Below, piece after piece: positions 18,336-27,066 of a stretch of 64,000 nt of DNA. The DNA is from Halomonas sp. A40-4 (GTDB taxonomy: Bacteria; Pseudomonadota; Gammaproteobacteria; Pseudomonadales; Halomonadaceae), in contig NZ_CP065230.1 of NCBI RefSeq assembly GCF_015767635.1, positions 2,976,001-3,040,000 of the forward strand, in the 5' to 3' direction. The notes under the pieces were generated by a model that had not been told where the DNA came from, did not search any database, and was given only the letters and a program-made list of their open reading frames with translations. The translations under genes were made by a program, and so were the position numbers. Numbering within the stretch: the stretch's first letter is position 1; every line of letters begins with the position of its first letter.

Positions 18336-19205
18336 ATGCTCGATTACAAACTGCTCCATGCCCTGGCAACCGTGGTGGAATGCGGCGGTTTTGAGCGCGC
18401 AGGGGACGTGCTGGGGCTATCGCAGTCGGCCGTCTCCCAACGTTTGAAAGCCCTGGAAGTGCGGTTAGGGCAGCCCGTGTTGATCCGCCACCCACACCTG
18501 GCGCCGACCCCGGCAGGCCAGCGGCTGTTAACCCATTACCAGCAGGTACAGCTGTTAGAACGCGACCTGCGCGGTTCATTGCCCACGCTGGATGATCCCG
18601 CTCCGCGTCTGCGCATTGCGATTAACGCGGATAGCGTCGTGACCTGGTGGGCCGAGGCGATTGCCGACATCTGCCAGGCTGAGGGGCTTTTGCTGGATCT
18701 TGTTATCGAGGATCAGGACGTCGGCCTCAAACGTTTGCGCGATGGCGATGTCGCGGCCTGCCTGTGCGCCACACCGCAGCCGATTGCCGGGGCACGCAGT
18801 CTGGCGCTGGGCGAAATGCACTACCATCCGCTCGCCTCACCCGCCTATGTGGAGCGGCACTTCCCTGACGGCCCCAACGATGACGCTTTTCAACAGGCCC
18901 CGGCCATCGTCTTCGGCCCCCATGATCAACTGCAGCACCAATTTCTCGCCCAGTGCGGCTACCATGGCCGCTTTCCCTACCACTTATGTCCCTCTTCGGA
19001 GGGGTTTATTCGCCTGGCTGCGGCTGGCATTGGCTATGGCATGATGCCCCAGCTACAAACCCATGCACTGATCGAAAGCGGCCAGCTGGTCAGCATTGCG
19101 CCAGGGCAAACACTCAGCGTTCCACTCCATTGGCACTACTGGCGACATAGCGGCAACCTGGTGCAGCGCCTCACCGACCGACTTTCGCAAGTCGCGTTGA
19201 CCTAG
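18336..19205 (+). CDS. argP: LysR-family regulator ArgP (IciA)
   Basis: This 289-residue LysR-type regulator has an N-terminal winged helix (FERAGDVLGLSQSAVSQRLKALE) and a ligand-binding domain. The sequence matches ArgP, which responds to lysine and arginine and in many bacteria activates a lysE/argO exporter. No exporter gene adjoins here: the next gene is a diguanylate cyclase, and the imelysin operon diverges upstream. The ATG at 18336 is chosen because the conserved MLDYKLLHALATVVE start of ArgP proteins begins there. The open frame upstream encodes nothing similar. The following intergenic stretch (19206-19492) shows no gene or clear terminator. Confidence 0.9.
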   Translation: MLDYKLLHALATVVECGGFERAGDVLGLSQSAVSQRLKALEVRLGQPVLIRHPHLAPTPAGQRLLTHYQQVQLLERDLRGSLPTLDDPAPRLRIAINADSVVTWWAEAIADICQAEGLLLDLVIEDQDVGLKRLRDGDVAACLCATPQPIAGARSLALGEMHYHPLASPAYVERHFPDGPNDDAFQQAPAIVFGPHDQLQHQFLAQCGYHGRFPYHLCPSSEGFIRLAAAGIGYGMMPQLQTHALIESGQLVSIAPGQTLSVPLHWHYWRHSGNLVQRLTDRLSQVALT

Positions 19206-19492
19206 ATCATTCATTTTTCCTATGCCACCACAAAACCGTTCTACAATGGCGTTAGCACATCCGAGTTCGGCAGTCCCACGGTGAAAGGCTGAATTATCGT
19301 TGACGCAATCCATGTCATCAAAACGACGTAACGGCCATAGTATCTTAAGCTTTCTTTGTACTTGTATTTACAGCGTTGTACTGACGCCATACATAGAGGT
19401 TTGGCGATAACGAAGACAATACCCCGGCATTAGTAACAGCTTAAAGGGACATCAGCGCGGGGAGCAGAAGAACATAACCAAAGCGACCTCTT

Positions 19493-21289
19493 ATGTATTC
19501 ATGTTTTTTGCACCGCAAGGTTTGCGTGGGCTTGCTGCTGCTGATCTGGATAACCTGCTGGCAACCAGCTGTCGCCTCGCTGGCCACCTCTCCTGATCAG
19601 TCTCGCTATTCACTTACCGACCCCACCCAGTTCTGGCAGAGTAATGAGTCTCTTACGCTCAACGAGCTGCTTGAACGCGACCCACCGTTCACTCAGGTTC
19701 AGCACAAAAGCGACTTGAATTTTGGCTATACACCCAACGAAGTATGGCTGCGCACCCAGGTCGAAAACCCAACGGAGCATTCCCAGCATTGGATCGTTGA
19801 GTTTGAATACCCCTTTCTGGATCGCGTCACGCTGCATGTAATGCGAGAGCATTATAATGAACAAAAAATAAGCGGCAGCGCCGTGCCCATAGAGCAACGA
19901 GAACTTGCCCATCGTCAGGCGGTATTTCCGTTAAATCTGGCACCGGGCGAAACGGTTACCCTATACGCCAAGGTCAATGCGGCGGGCAGCAAGATGCTGA
20001 ACTATAACCTGCTCTCCGAGCAGGCGTTCTTCCAGCAGAATGATCGGCATAACTTCTGGCTCGCGACCTACTTCGGCATATTGCTGGGCCTGGGTCTTTA
20101 TAACCTGTTGTTATTCTTCGGTCTCAAAGAGCGCGTATTTTTATATTATTCGCTGTTTACGCTGGGCTTTACCATCGCGATTTTAACCTTCAACGGCATC
20201 GGCACCCTGATGTTCTGGAGCTTCCTGGGCGAAAACACGTCACGGTTGGTCGCAATCGGCTTCATCTTTGCCTCTACCATGGGTACGTTTTTTGCCCAAA
20301 GCTTTCTTGAAACGAAAAGATTCACGCCCCGCTGGCATCGCCTGTTGAGCTATTTCCGCGTCTACTGCTTGCTCGCACTCGTGGCAACTGTGCTGTTACC
20401 TATTCAACCGGCCCTGCGCTTGATGGACGTGACCGGATTCATGGCCGCGCTGACGATCCTGATATGCGGGGTTTACTGCGTCACGCAACACGTGCCCAGC
20501 GCGCGGATATTTGTCTTGGCGTGGTCATTGTTTCTGGTTGGCGCCTGCGTGTTTGCGCTGCGCAATCTCGGCATTTTGCCGGCCAATTTTATTACTCTGC
20601 ACGGCATTCAGATTGGCTCGGCGATGGAAATGCTCTTGTTATCATTTGCGCTGGCGGCTCGATTCAACAAGCTGAAGCGACAAAAAGAACGCGCTCAGAA
20701 CGACATGCTGACGACGCTGAAACGCCAGGAAGCGATTCTGGAACAAAAGGTTGCCGACCGCACAAAAGCGCTCGAGCATCTCGCCACTCGCGACATGCTG
20801 ACCGGGCTATTGAACCGTAAAGGCCTCACCGACTGCGCCGAAAAGGCCCTCCAGCGCAGTCAGCATATCGGGCAACCCGTGGCGCTTTTCATGCTCGACC
20901 TGGATCGTTTCAAGCCCATTAACGATCAATATGGGCATGAAGCCGGGGATTTTGTGCTGCAGCAAGTCGCCAGGCGTATCGAACACCTGGCCCGTGCGCA
21001 TGACCGCTGCGCCCGTTTTGGCGGGGACGAGTTCATTCTGTTGATTGAGGGCATTGACGACGTCACCGTCCTCAACGACATCCGTCAACGCCTCAATGCC
21101 GCCATACGCAAGCCCATCAAACTCCCTTGTGGTGAGCTGGTCAGCATTGACGTCAGCATCGGCATGAGCATCAGCCAAGGTGATCACTATTGCCTGAAGA
21201 AACTTATCTACGAAGCCGATGGAAAAATGTACGACGTTAAAGCCAGCCGAGCCGACAGTGGTGCTCGCTATTATTCAGCAAAGCCATAA
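19493..21289 (+). CDS. Diguanylate cyclase with 7TMR-DISM sensor
   Basis: This 598-residue membrane protein begins with a signal sequence, then a periplasmic 7TMR-DISMED2-type sensing domain (about residues 35-180). Seven membrane helices follow (about 185-395), then a short coiled coil and a C-terminal GGDEF domain. The active-site GGDEF is intact at 510-514. An RxxD motif (RAHD) stands five residues before it, so product inhibition by c-di-GMP is likely. The enzyme should make c-di-GMP from two GTP in response to an unknown extracellular ligand. No EAL domain is present. It is a single-gene unit; the following cytochrome b561 gene is convergent with only 4 nt between them. Confidence 0.93.
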   Translation: MYSCFLHRKVCVGLLLLIWITCWQPAVASLATSPDQSRYSLTDPTQFWQSNESLTLNELLERDPPFTQVQHKSDLNFGYTPNEVWLRTQVENPTEHSQHWIVEFEYPFLDRVTLHVMREHYNEQKISGSAVPIEQRELAHRQAVFPLNLAPGETVTLYAKVNAAGSKMLNYNLLSEQAFFQQNDRHNFWLATYFGILLGLGLYNLLLFFGLKERVFLYYSLFTLGFTIAILTFNGIGTLMFWSFLGENTSRLVAIGFIFASTMGTFFAQSFLETKRFTPRWHRLLSYFRVYCLLALVATVLLPIQPALRLMDVTGFMAALTILICGVYCVTQHVPSARIFVLAWSLFLVGACVFALRNLGILPANFITLHGIQIGSAMEMLLLSFALAARFNKLKRQKERAQNDMLTTLKRQEAILEQKVADRTKALEHLATRDMLTGLLNRKGLTDCAEKALQRSQHIGQPVALFMLDLDRFKPINDQYGHEAGDFVLQQVARRIEHLARAHDRCARFGGDEFILLIEGIDDVTVLNDIRQRLNAAIRKPIKLPCGELVSIDVSIGMSISQGDHYCLKKLIYEADGKMYDVKASRADSGARYYSAKP

Positions 21290-21293
21290 GGCG

Positions 21294-21851
21294 TTAGTCA
21301 AACAGGCTCATCCGCGTCATCACGTTGTCGCGCTTGATGCGCCAGTGATAAAGCGCGCCCAATACATGCAGGGTTACCAGCACCACAATGGCCCAGCCGA
21401 GCCAACCATGCCAGGTAAAGAGCCGCTCGGAAAGCGCCGGACGTTCGCCAATCAGCCCTGGCAGATGCCAATGAAAGAACTCTACCGGGAAACCGCCGCT
21501 GGCCGTTGCCGCCCAGCCCAATAGCGGCATCACGACCAAGGCCGCATAGAGCAAATGATGCACGCTGGTGCTGACGATGCGCTCGAAGGCGTTCAAGGGC
21601 GGGTCGTGGTCGGGTACCACGAACGCGATCCGGGTGATGATACGCAGGGTCATCAGCAGCAGTATGGTCACGCCCAGCGTTTTATGACTGGTGTAAAGCA
21701 GGTTGGTAACCCCCGTACCGACCAGCTCTACCGTCCGTTCAAAACCCAGAAAACCCAGCGTCAAACCGCTCGCCAGCGAGAGTAGCGCTGCCCCCGCGAC
21801 TAGCCAGTGGAGTACCCGGTGCGGGTAAATATAGTGGTCTAACTCGTGCAT
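21294..21851 (-). CDS. Cytochrome b561 family protein
   Basis: This 185-residue membrane protein has four transmembrane helices and matches the bacterial cytochrome b561 (CybB/YceJ) family. Conserved histidines for two b-haems appear in HRVLHW (12-16), TSHKTLG, VHHLLY and LHVLGALYHW. The family transfers electrons from the quinol pool to partners such as superoxide or periplasmic reductases. The ATG at 21851 follows AAGGAG. The track-length extension to 21947 lacks a ribosome site and is not included. No YceI partner gene is adjacent, which is common elsewhere, so its partner here is unknown. The gene is convergent with the diguanylate cyclase. Confidence 0.9.
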   Translation of the reverse strand: MHELDHYIYPHRVLHWLVAGAALLSLASGLTLGFLGFERTVELVGTGVTNLLYTSHKTLGVTILLLMTLRIITRIAFVVPDHDPPLNAFERIVSTSVHHLLYAALVVMPLLGWAATASGGFPVEFFHWHLPGLIGERPALSERLFTWHGWLGWAIVVLVTLHVLGALYHWRIKRDNVMTRMSLFD

Positions 21852-21956
21852 GCTGTACTCCTTACAACCGCCCAGAATTCGCTTAGTTGCGCTTAGTTTA
21901 GCGAGTTCTGGGCAACTTCGCTGATAAAGCCGACTTGTCACCGTCAACGCTTGCCG

Positions 21957-22835
21957 TCAGGGCGCCCAGGCATCAACCGGTGCGGCCAATTGCTCCCGAA
22001 TCAGTTCGCCCAGCCGACGTGCGGGTTCCGAGGGGCGATGCGGTGCGCGATGGAGGGCCAGTTCAATCATCGGCAGCGACGGCATGCCACTGGCCTCGTC
22101 GAGTGGCCTTAACAGCGGCGTCAGCATGCTCCGCGTCACCACCACTACCGCCAGCCCGGCCGTCACGATAGGCGCCAGCCCTGCCATGGATTGACTGGTA
22201 TAGGCGACGCGCCAGTCACGTCCGGCGTTTTTCAGCGCCTGTTCGGCTATCTCACGAAACACATCCGCACCGGGTGAATACAGTGCCAGTGGCAGCGGGT
22301 CGGTTAACGATGGCTGCTGGTTAACGCCTACCGCCCATATCAAAGGCTCGCGCCGAATGATCTCGCCGCCTGGCGAATTACGCTGCCGGGTCACCAGCGC
22401 CAGATCCAGCTCGGCACGTTTTACGCGTTCCACCAGGTCGCCACTGGTACCGCACCTGACCTGAAGCCCCACGCCTGGGTATAACTGGTGAAAGTAGGCA
22501 AACACGGAAGGCAATAGCGATGCATAGTCTTCGGGGATGCCCAGGGTCAGCTCACCGCCCACCTGGCGCGCCTGCATGTCACTCCAGGCTTCGTCGTTAA
22601 GTATCAACAAGCGGCGGGCGTGGTTAAGCAACCGCTCGCCATCCGGGGTAAAGCGAAGTTTGCGCCCTTCGCGCTCGTGAAGGGTCAGCGCCAGTTGGGT
22701 TTCCAGACGCTGAAGCTGCATGCTGACGGTCGACTGGGTATAGGCCAGGCGCTTTGCGGCCGCCGTCACGCTGCCGGTGTCGGCGATTGCCACTAGCGTG
22801 CGGAGTAATGTCAGATCCAGCGTCGGCGCCCTCAT
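21957..22835 (-). CDS. LysR-family transcriptional regulator
   Basis: This 292-residue LysR-type regulator has an N-terminal helix-turn-helix (SVTAAAKRLAYTQSTVSMQLQRLE) and a periplasmic-binding-like effector domain. It is divergent from an EamA transporter gene with 104 nt between the two starts. That arrangement often means the regulator controls the exporter; this is inferred from layout only. The ligand cannot be read from sequence. AAGGA stands upstream of the ATG at 22835. Between it and the cytochrome b561 start there are 105 nt with no other feature. Confidence 0.88.
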   Translation of the reverse strand: MRAPTLDLTLLRTLVAIADTGSVTAAAKRLAYTQSTVSMQLQRLETQLALTLHEREGRKLRFTPDGERLLNHARRLLILNDEAWSDMQARQVGGELTLGIPEDYASLLPSVFAYFHQLYPGVGLQVRCGTSGDLVERVKRAELDLALVTRQRNSPGGEIIRREPLIWAVGVNQQPSLTDPLPLALYSPGADVFREIAEQALKNAGRDWRVAYTSQSMAGLAPIVTAGLAVVVVTRSMLTPLLRPLDEASGMPSLPMIELALHRAPHRPSEPARRLGELIREQLAAPVDAWAP

Positions 22836-22939
22836 ACATCATATTCCTTGATAAAAATGATCAAAAAAGATCGATTTTGTGATGTGTTGGCAATGAGTAT
22901 GCTGTGCAGGTCATTTCAAGGCAAGTCAGGAGACCGCTC

Positions 22940-23818
22940 ATGCATCCCGTCAATCCACTCGCTGTGTTTCCACGTAGCTACAGTGTTGGCGCGGCGCTGG
23001 TGGCCGTGGTGCTCTGGAGTGCCGCCCCGCTTCTGGCCGATTATGCCCGCGCCACGCCGCCCCTCCAGCTCACGGCACTAACGCTGTTAGCGGGCGCATT
23101 GGCAACGCTTCCGTTAAGTCGACGGGTTAACGTTGCCAGCTGTGGCCACACCTGGCAGCTAAGCATTTGGCTGGGTATTCCGCTGCTGATCATTGGTGCC
23201 GTCAGCACGTATTTTATCGGCATGCGGCTGGCCCCCGCGGCTGAAGCGGCATTGATCACCTATACCTGGCCGGTGCTGTTCGTGCTGCTCAGCCAGTGGA
23301 GCCGGTTGGGTCGTTTGCGGATGGGCGGATTGGTCGGTGCGCTGATTGCCTTTTCCGGTGCGGCCCTGCTGCTGATCCCGCAGGCGTCTGGGGGCGGGGG
23401 CGACACTGCGCTAACCGGTTATGCGCTGGCGCTTCTAGCCGCCTGCTGCTGGGCACTCTATTCCTGGCTTAGCCAAGTAGCACCGGTGCCGCTAACGCCG
23501 TTGCTGCCGCGTTTATTGCTGATTGCCTGTGCGATAGCCGCGGCCGCAAGTGCGCTACTCGAAGGGCAGATTGCCTTACCCAGCAGTGAAGCGGTGCTGA
23601 CTGGCATGGCGCTGGGCCTTGGCCCTTACGGCATCGCCATGGTGGCCTGGGATAAAGCGCTTCGCTGGGGGCATACCAGCCTGGTGGGCAGCCTCGCCTA
23701 TGGTGTCCCCATTCTGGCAGCGCTGCTGTTGGTATTGGCCGGTATGAGCACGCTGGACTGGCGCCTGCCGGTGGCTGGCGCCCTGGTGGTCGTGGGCTGT
23801 CTGAAAGCTGGTCGTTGA
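22940..23818 (+). CDS. EamA/DMT-family transporter
   Basis: This 292-residue hydrophobic protein has about ten membrane helices in two homologous EamA halves. The second half contains the typical GLGPYGIAMVAWDKALRWGHTSLVGSL segment. DMT transporters of this kind export metabolites or amino acids; no substrate is evident. The start at 22940 is preceded by CAGGAG at the right distance; an open extension to 22904 lacks one. The divergent LysR gene is a candidate regulator. Seventeen nucleotides separate its stop from the convergent gene that follows, without a terminator I can identify. Confidence 0.88.
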   Translation: MHPVNPLAVFPRSYSVGAALVAVVLWSAAPLLADYARATPPLQLTALTLLAGALATLPLSRRVNVASCGHTWQLSIWLGIPLLIIGAVSTYFIGMRLAPAAEAALITYTWPVLFVLLSQWSRLGRLRMGGLVGALIAFSGAALLLIPQASGGGGDTALTGYALALLAACCWALYSWLSQVAPVPLTPLLPRLLLIACAIAAAASALLEGQIALPSSEAVLTGMALGLGPYGIAMVAWDKALRWGHTSLVGSLAYGVPILAALLLVLAGMSTLDWRLPVAGALVVVGCLKAGR

Positions 23819-23835
23819 TGCAAGGCACATCCCGC

Positions 23836-24951
23836 TTACAGCTGAGGCTCTCCCTCGCTTGGCTCAACGCGAGTACTAAGCTCAAATAGACCGCTGGCGG
23901 TATGACTGTAGCCCCGGGCGGTGACCGTGTAGGTACCGGGTAGCAGCTGTTCGGTGATTCGCGAGTCCGTGCCACCTGCGCCGTCATCATCGCTTAACGC
24001 AACGCCGTTGCCCTCAAGCTCAAGATACGTATCGAAATCGCTGGAACGCATGTCGAGCGTGACGCTGGATGTCTCGTCTAGGGTGAGCTCATAGGTCAAC
24101 GACTCACCGCTGTACCAGCCATTGAGCGACTCGCCCGGGGTCAACTCACCCGCATTACGCAGTTGGGTATCGCTGGGCAACTCACGGGGCATCAGCGCCA
24201 GGGTAAAGACACCTTCGCCGTCGCCGTAGGCCGAACGTGCTGTCACTTGGTATTCGCCGGGCGCCAGAAAATCGGCGATACGCGCATTCAGATTACCCGC
24301 GCTGTCGTCATCCTCGCGGTAGTAGCCATTGGGTCCTTCCAGCACCAGGTAGGCGTCGAATTCATCGGAACGCATGTCAATGTCGTACATGCCCGCCTCT
24401 TCAATCGTGAACGTATAGTCACGCTCATCGCTCTGAAGCCAGCTATCCAGCGGCGTATCCAACGCCAGGGTGTCCGTATCGCTGAGCTCAAGGCGACGGC
24501 TTTCAAGGGTGAAAGGGCCGTAGCTTTGGGCGTCTGCACCACTGACCACCAGCATGTAGTCGCCGCTTTGCTCGATGCGCTGGCGCAATACCTCGGCGCT
24601 ACCCAGCAGTTGAAGCTGGTCATCATAGAGCGCCACCACGCCTTGGAGAGCTCCCGCAAGCGATACCTCTACCAAATCGTCTTCATCCAGCGCGATGACA
24701 TAGCGCTCGAAACGGCTGCCATCATTGCCGTTGAGCGCACTTTCAGAGGTCACCTCCCCTCTCAAGCGCTCCCCCAGGGTAACGCGCTCAAGACCTGCCA
24801 AACGACTCGACTCAGCAGTGTCCTGGTCGGTTTGAGAATCGGGTGTTAGCTCAGACGGTATATTGAGCGTAATGGCCTGTGCCGCCAAAAAGCCGATAAC
24901 ACCGCCGCCAACGGCGACAAGCAGATAACCAAGCGGAGAAGATTTAGCCAT
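23836..24951 (-). CDS. Membrane-anchored protein with three PPC-like beta-sandwich repeats
   Basis: This 371-residue protein has one N-terminal membrane helix (about residues 7-27) that probably anchors it in the inner membrane with the body in the periplasm. Three repeats follow (about 60-155, 165-260, 270-360), each shaped like a pre-peptidase C-terminal (PPC) domain. Two share the motif DMRSxxFDxYLxLEG and an acidic DDDxAGxxxxRIxxxLxPGxYxVTARxY block, which may bind calcium. PPC domains usually accompany secreted proteases; here there is no catalytic domain. Function is unknown. The ATG at 24951 follows AAGGATTG. The acidic composition is normal for a halophile's exported protein. Confidence 0.75.
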   Translation of the reverse strand: MAKSSPLGYLLVAVGGGVIGFLAAQAITLNIPSELTPDSQTDQDTAESSRLAGLERVTLGERLRGEVTSESALNGNDGSRFERYVIALDEDDLVEVSLAGALQGVVALYDDQLQLLGSAEVLRQRIEQSGDYMLVVSGADAQSYGPFTLESRRLELSDTDTLALDTPLDSWLQSDERDYTFTIEEAGMYDIDMRSDEFDAYLVLEGPNGYYREDDDSAGNLNARIADFLAPGEYQVTARSAYGDGEGVFTLALMPRELPSDTQLRNAGELTPGESLNGWYSGESLTYELTLDETSSVTLDMRSSDFDTYLELEGNGVALSDDDGAGGTDSRITEQLLPGTYTVTARGYSHTASGLFELSTRVEPSEGEPQL

Positions 24952-25265
24952 GAGCAATCCTTGATCTTGTGGCAGATAGATATCGTCGGGTTCAAACCGG
25001 CATTATAAGCGCATAATCGCCGCCATTGGGTTGGCAGCCTCATCCGGTTTCGCTTTTTTACAGCCTCGGTGTTAACAACGGCCCGGGATAAGCCGCTGAA
25101 TTAAAAGGCGCCAGATATTATACACAAGAGAGGCCAACATGAGGCCAATGGCGCCGATCGTCTAAAAGCTTGCTCAGAGTACGACCCAGCGTTACTATCA
25201 AATAGCCAGATTGGCACCTCATCGATGAATGCGAAACCCGCGACACGACACACTGAGGTACTCCT
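24952..25265. other. Intergenic stretch between divergent genes
   Basis: About 314 bases separate the PPC-repeat gene from the RlpA-like gene on the opposite strand. I see short palindromic GGCGCC pieces near 25109 and 25151, but no gene, RNA or operator that I can support. It must hold both promoters. Confidence 0.5.
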
Positions 25266-25652
25266 ATGGGAGCTATCAAACACACGTTATTGAGTTTTTG
25301 CTTTGCCATAGCCGTATTCACCACGGCAGTGAATAGCGCTCTGGCACACGGGACACCAGCCGATACACAGCGCGGCGTTGCGTCCTTCTACAGCGACCGC
25401 TTTCAAGGCGCAACCACTGCCAGTGGTGATGCCTTTGATCAACAGGCACTGACCGCCGCGCACCCAAGCCTTCCCTTTGGAAGCAAGGTGCTGGTAAAGC
25501 GCCCGGATACCGGACAAGAAGTCGAAGTCCTGATCAATGACCGCGGTCCTTACGTGCAAGGGCGTATCATTGACCTGTCCAAAAGCGCAGCGCGTGAACT
25601 GGGCATGCTGAAGCGTGGCGTTGCACCGGTTATGGTGACGCTGCTGAACTAG
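25266..25652 (+). CDS. RlpA-like septal ring/lytic transglycosylase-type DPBB protein
   Basis: This 128-residue exported protein has a signal peptide ending near ALAHG and a double-psi beta-barrel domain of the RlpA type. The diagnostic segments VASFYSDRFQGATTASGDAF, TAAHPSLPFGSKVLV and INDRGPYVQGRIIDLS are all present. Longer RlpA proteins carry a C-terminal SPOR domain; this one has only the barrel, so septal targeting through SPOR is absent. A role in peptidoglycan cleavage is a family-based inference. ATG at 25266 is the only sensible start. A rho-independent terminator follows 34 nt after the stop. Confidence 0.88.
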   Translation: MGAIKHTLLSFCFAIAVFTTAVNSALAHGTPADTQRGVASFYSDRFQGATTASGDAFDQQALTAAHPSLPFGSKVLVKRPDTGQEVEVLINDRGPYVQGRIIDLSKSAARELGMLKRGVAPVMVTLLN

Positions 25653-25686
25653 CAACACCTAACCACGACCTACTGCATTCGCATCA

Positions 25687-25716
25687 ACGGGCGCTCAAGC
25701 GCCCGTTGTTTTTTTG
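25687..25716 (+). terminator. Rho-independent terminator after the RlpA-like gene
   Basis: An inverted repeat (ACGGGCGCT/AGCGCCCGT with a short loop) is followed by a run of seven T. It lies just after the RlpA-like gene. Confidence 0.9.
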
Positions 25717-25843
25717 TGCGTCCTTTGCCAGGATTCGCGACGAAACTATCAAGCACGCTAACGGTCTCTGGATAACACGGAACGTTATTCAAAACACCAC
25801 TGTCACGAACACCGCTGTTAAAAACATCGTCGCTGGAGGCAAC

Positions 25844-26845
25844 ATGCAGTCTCGCTTTTTTACGCTAAGCCGTTATCCGGAAGGCCGCCCCGAACGCGAA
25901 CTTTTTCAACTGGAAACCCAAACGCTCCCGGATCTCGCTCCCGGCGACGTCCGCATACGCAACCATTGGCTTTCAGTAGATCCCTATATGCGTGGCCGCA
26001 TGACCGGCCTGCACACCTATGTCCCCCCGTTTGAGCTGGGCAAGCCCATGGAAGGCGGCGCTGTTGGCGAAGTCATTGCCTCGCGCGACGAGCGCCTTAA
26101 AGAAGGCGACCTGGTCGGCCATATGGGCGGCTGGCGCGATATTGCACAGATTTCCTCTGAGGGTGTTCAAGTGCTGCCGGATTTTGGGGTGGCCGAACAG
26201 GCCTACCTGGGCGTGCTGGGAATGCCGGGCATGACCGCCTGGACTGGACTCAACCGGATAGCCAACTGCCAGCCTGGCGATAACGTCCTGGTTAGTGCCG
26301 CCAGCGGGGCCGTCGGTTCACTGGCGGTCCAGTTAGCGAAAGCAAAAGGCTGCCATGTGGTAGGTATCGCGGGCGCGGCCAACAAACTGGCCTGGCTGGA
26401 ATCACTGCATATCGAACCCGTAAGCTACCGCGACCGAAACGCCCAAGAGCTTGGCGATGCCATCCAGTTGGCAAGCCCCAAAGGTATTGATGTGGTGTTT
26501 GAAAACGTCGGTGGCACCTGCCTGGAAGCGGCTCTAAGCCAGTTAAACGAGGGCGCACGGATTGCGGTATGCGGCATGATTGACAGCTACAACGCCAAAA
26601 CACCGGTCCCTGGCCCCAGCAATCTCGCCCAGCTTGTGGTACGCAAAGCGAGAATGCAGGGCTTCATCGTGGCGGATCATTGGCAACATTACCCGGACTT
26701 CCTCAAGGAAGTCGCTCCTCAGGTCGTCGCCGGTAAGCTCGACTATAAAGAAACCGTCAAAGAAGGGCTGGAAAACACCCCCGATGCTTTTCTGGCGCTG
26801 TTTGATGGCGGCAATACCGGCAAGATGCTGGTCAAGTTGAATTGA
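25844..26845 (+). CDS. NADP-dependent oxidoreductase, CurA/YncB-like MDR family
   Basis: This 333-residue enzyme belongs to the zinc-independent medium-chain dehydrogenase/reductase group that includes E. coli CurA and leukotriene B4 dehydrogenases. Characteristic segments are WLSVDPYMRGRM near residue 40 and the nucleotide-binding SAASGAVGSLAVQLAKAKG near 150. These enzymes reduce alpha,beta-unsaturated ketones with NADPH. The start at 25844 has a GGAGG box; an in-frame extension to 25706 reads through the preceding terminator and is rejected. The gene is monocistronic, with a terminator before it and one after it. Confidence 0.9.
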   Translation: MQSRFFTLSRYPEGRPERELFQLETQTLPDLAPGDVRIRNHWLSVDPYMRGRMTGLHTYVPPFELGKPMEGGAVGEVIASRDERLKEGDLVGHMGGWRDIAQISSEGVQVLPDFGVAEQAYLGVLGMPGMTAWTGLNRIANCQPGDNVLVSAASGAVGSLAVQLAKAKGCHVVGIAGAANKLAWLESLHIEPVSYRDRNAQELGDAIQLASPKGIDVVFENVGGTCLEAALSQLNEGARIAVCGMIDSYNAKTPVPGPSNLAQLVVRKARMQGFIVADHWQHYPDFLKEVAPQVVAGKLDYKETVKEGLENTPDAFLALFDGGNTGKMLVKLN

Positions 26846-26880
26846 TGCCGCACTGAACGCCTCTCACTGTTGTGTATTTA

Positions 26881-26916
26881 AGCCGCGCCTGGTCTTCCAG
26901 CGCGGCTTTTTCTTTT
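26881..26916 (+). terminator. Rho-independent terminator after the oxidoreductase gene
   Basis: The stem AGCCGCGC/GCGCGGCT encloses a loop of about ten bases and is followed by a T-rich run (TTTTTCTTTT). Confidence 0.88.
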
Positions 26917-27066
26917 ACGTGACCCTTCATATCATTGAGAAACACATAAAATCGTTAGACCATTGATGTATTGACTCTTAAAATAGTTAGCGCGTTAAGC
27001 ATATGACGCCTGATGATGGTTCGAGAGGATCGCCAAGCGATCCAGAGTTCATAAAAGGGGAACTTC

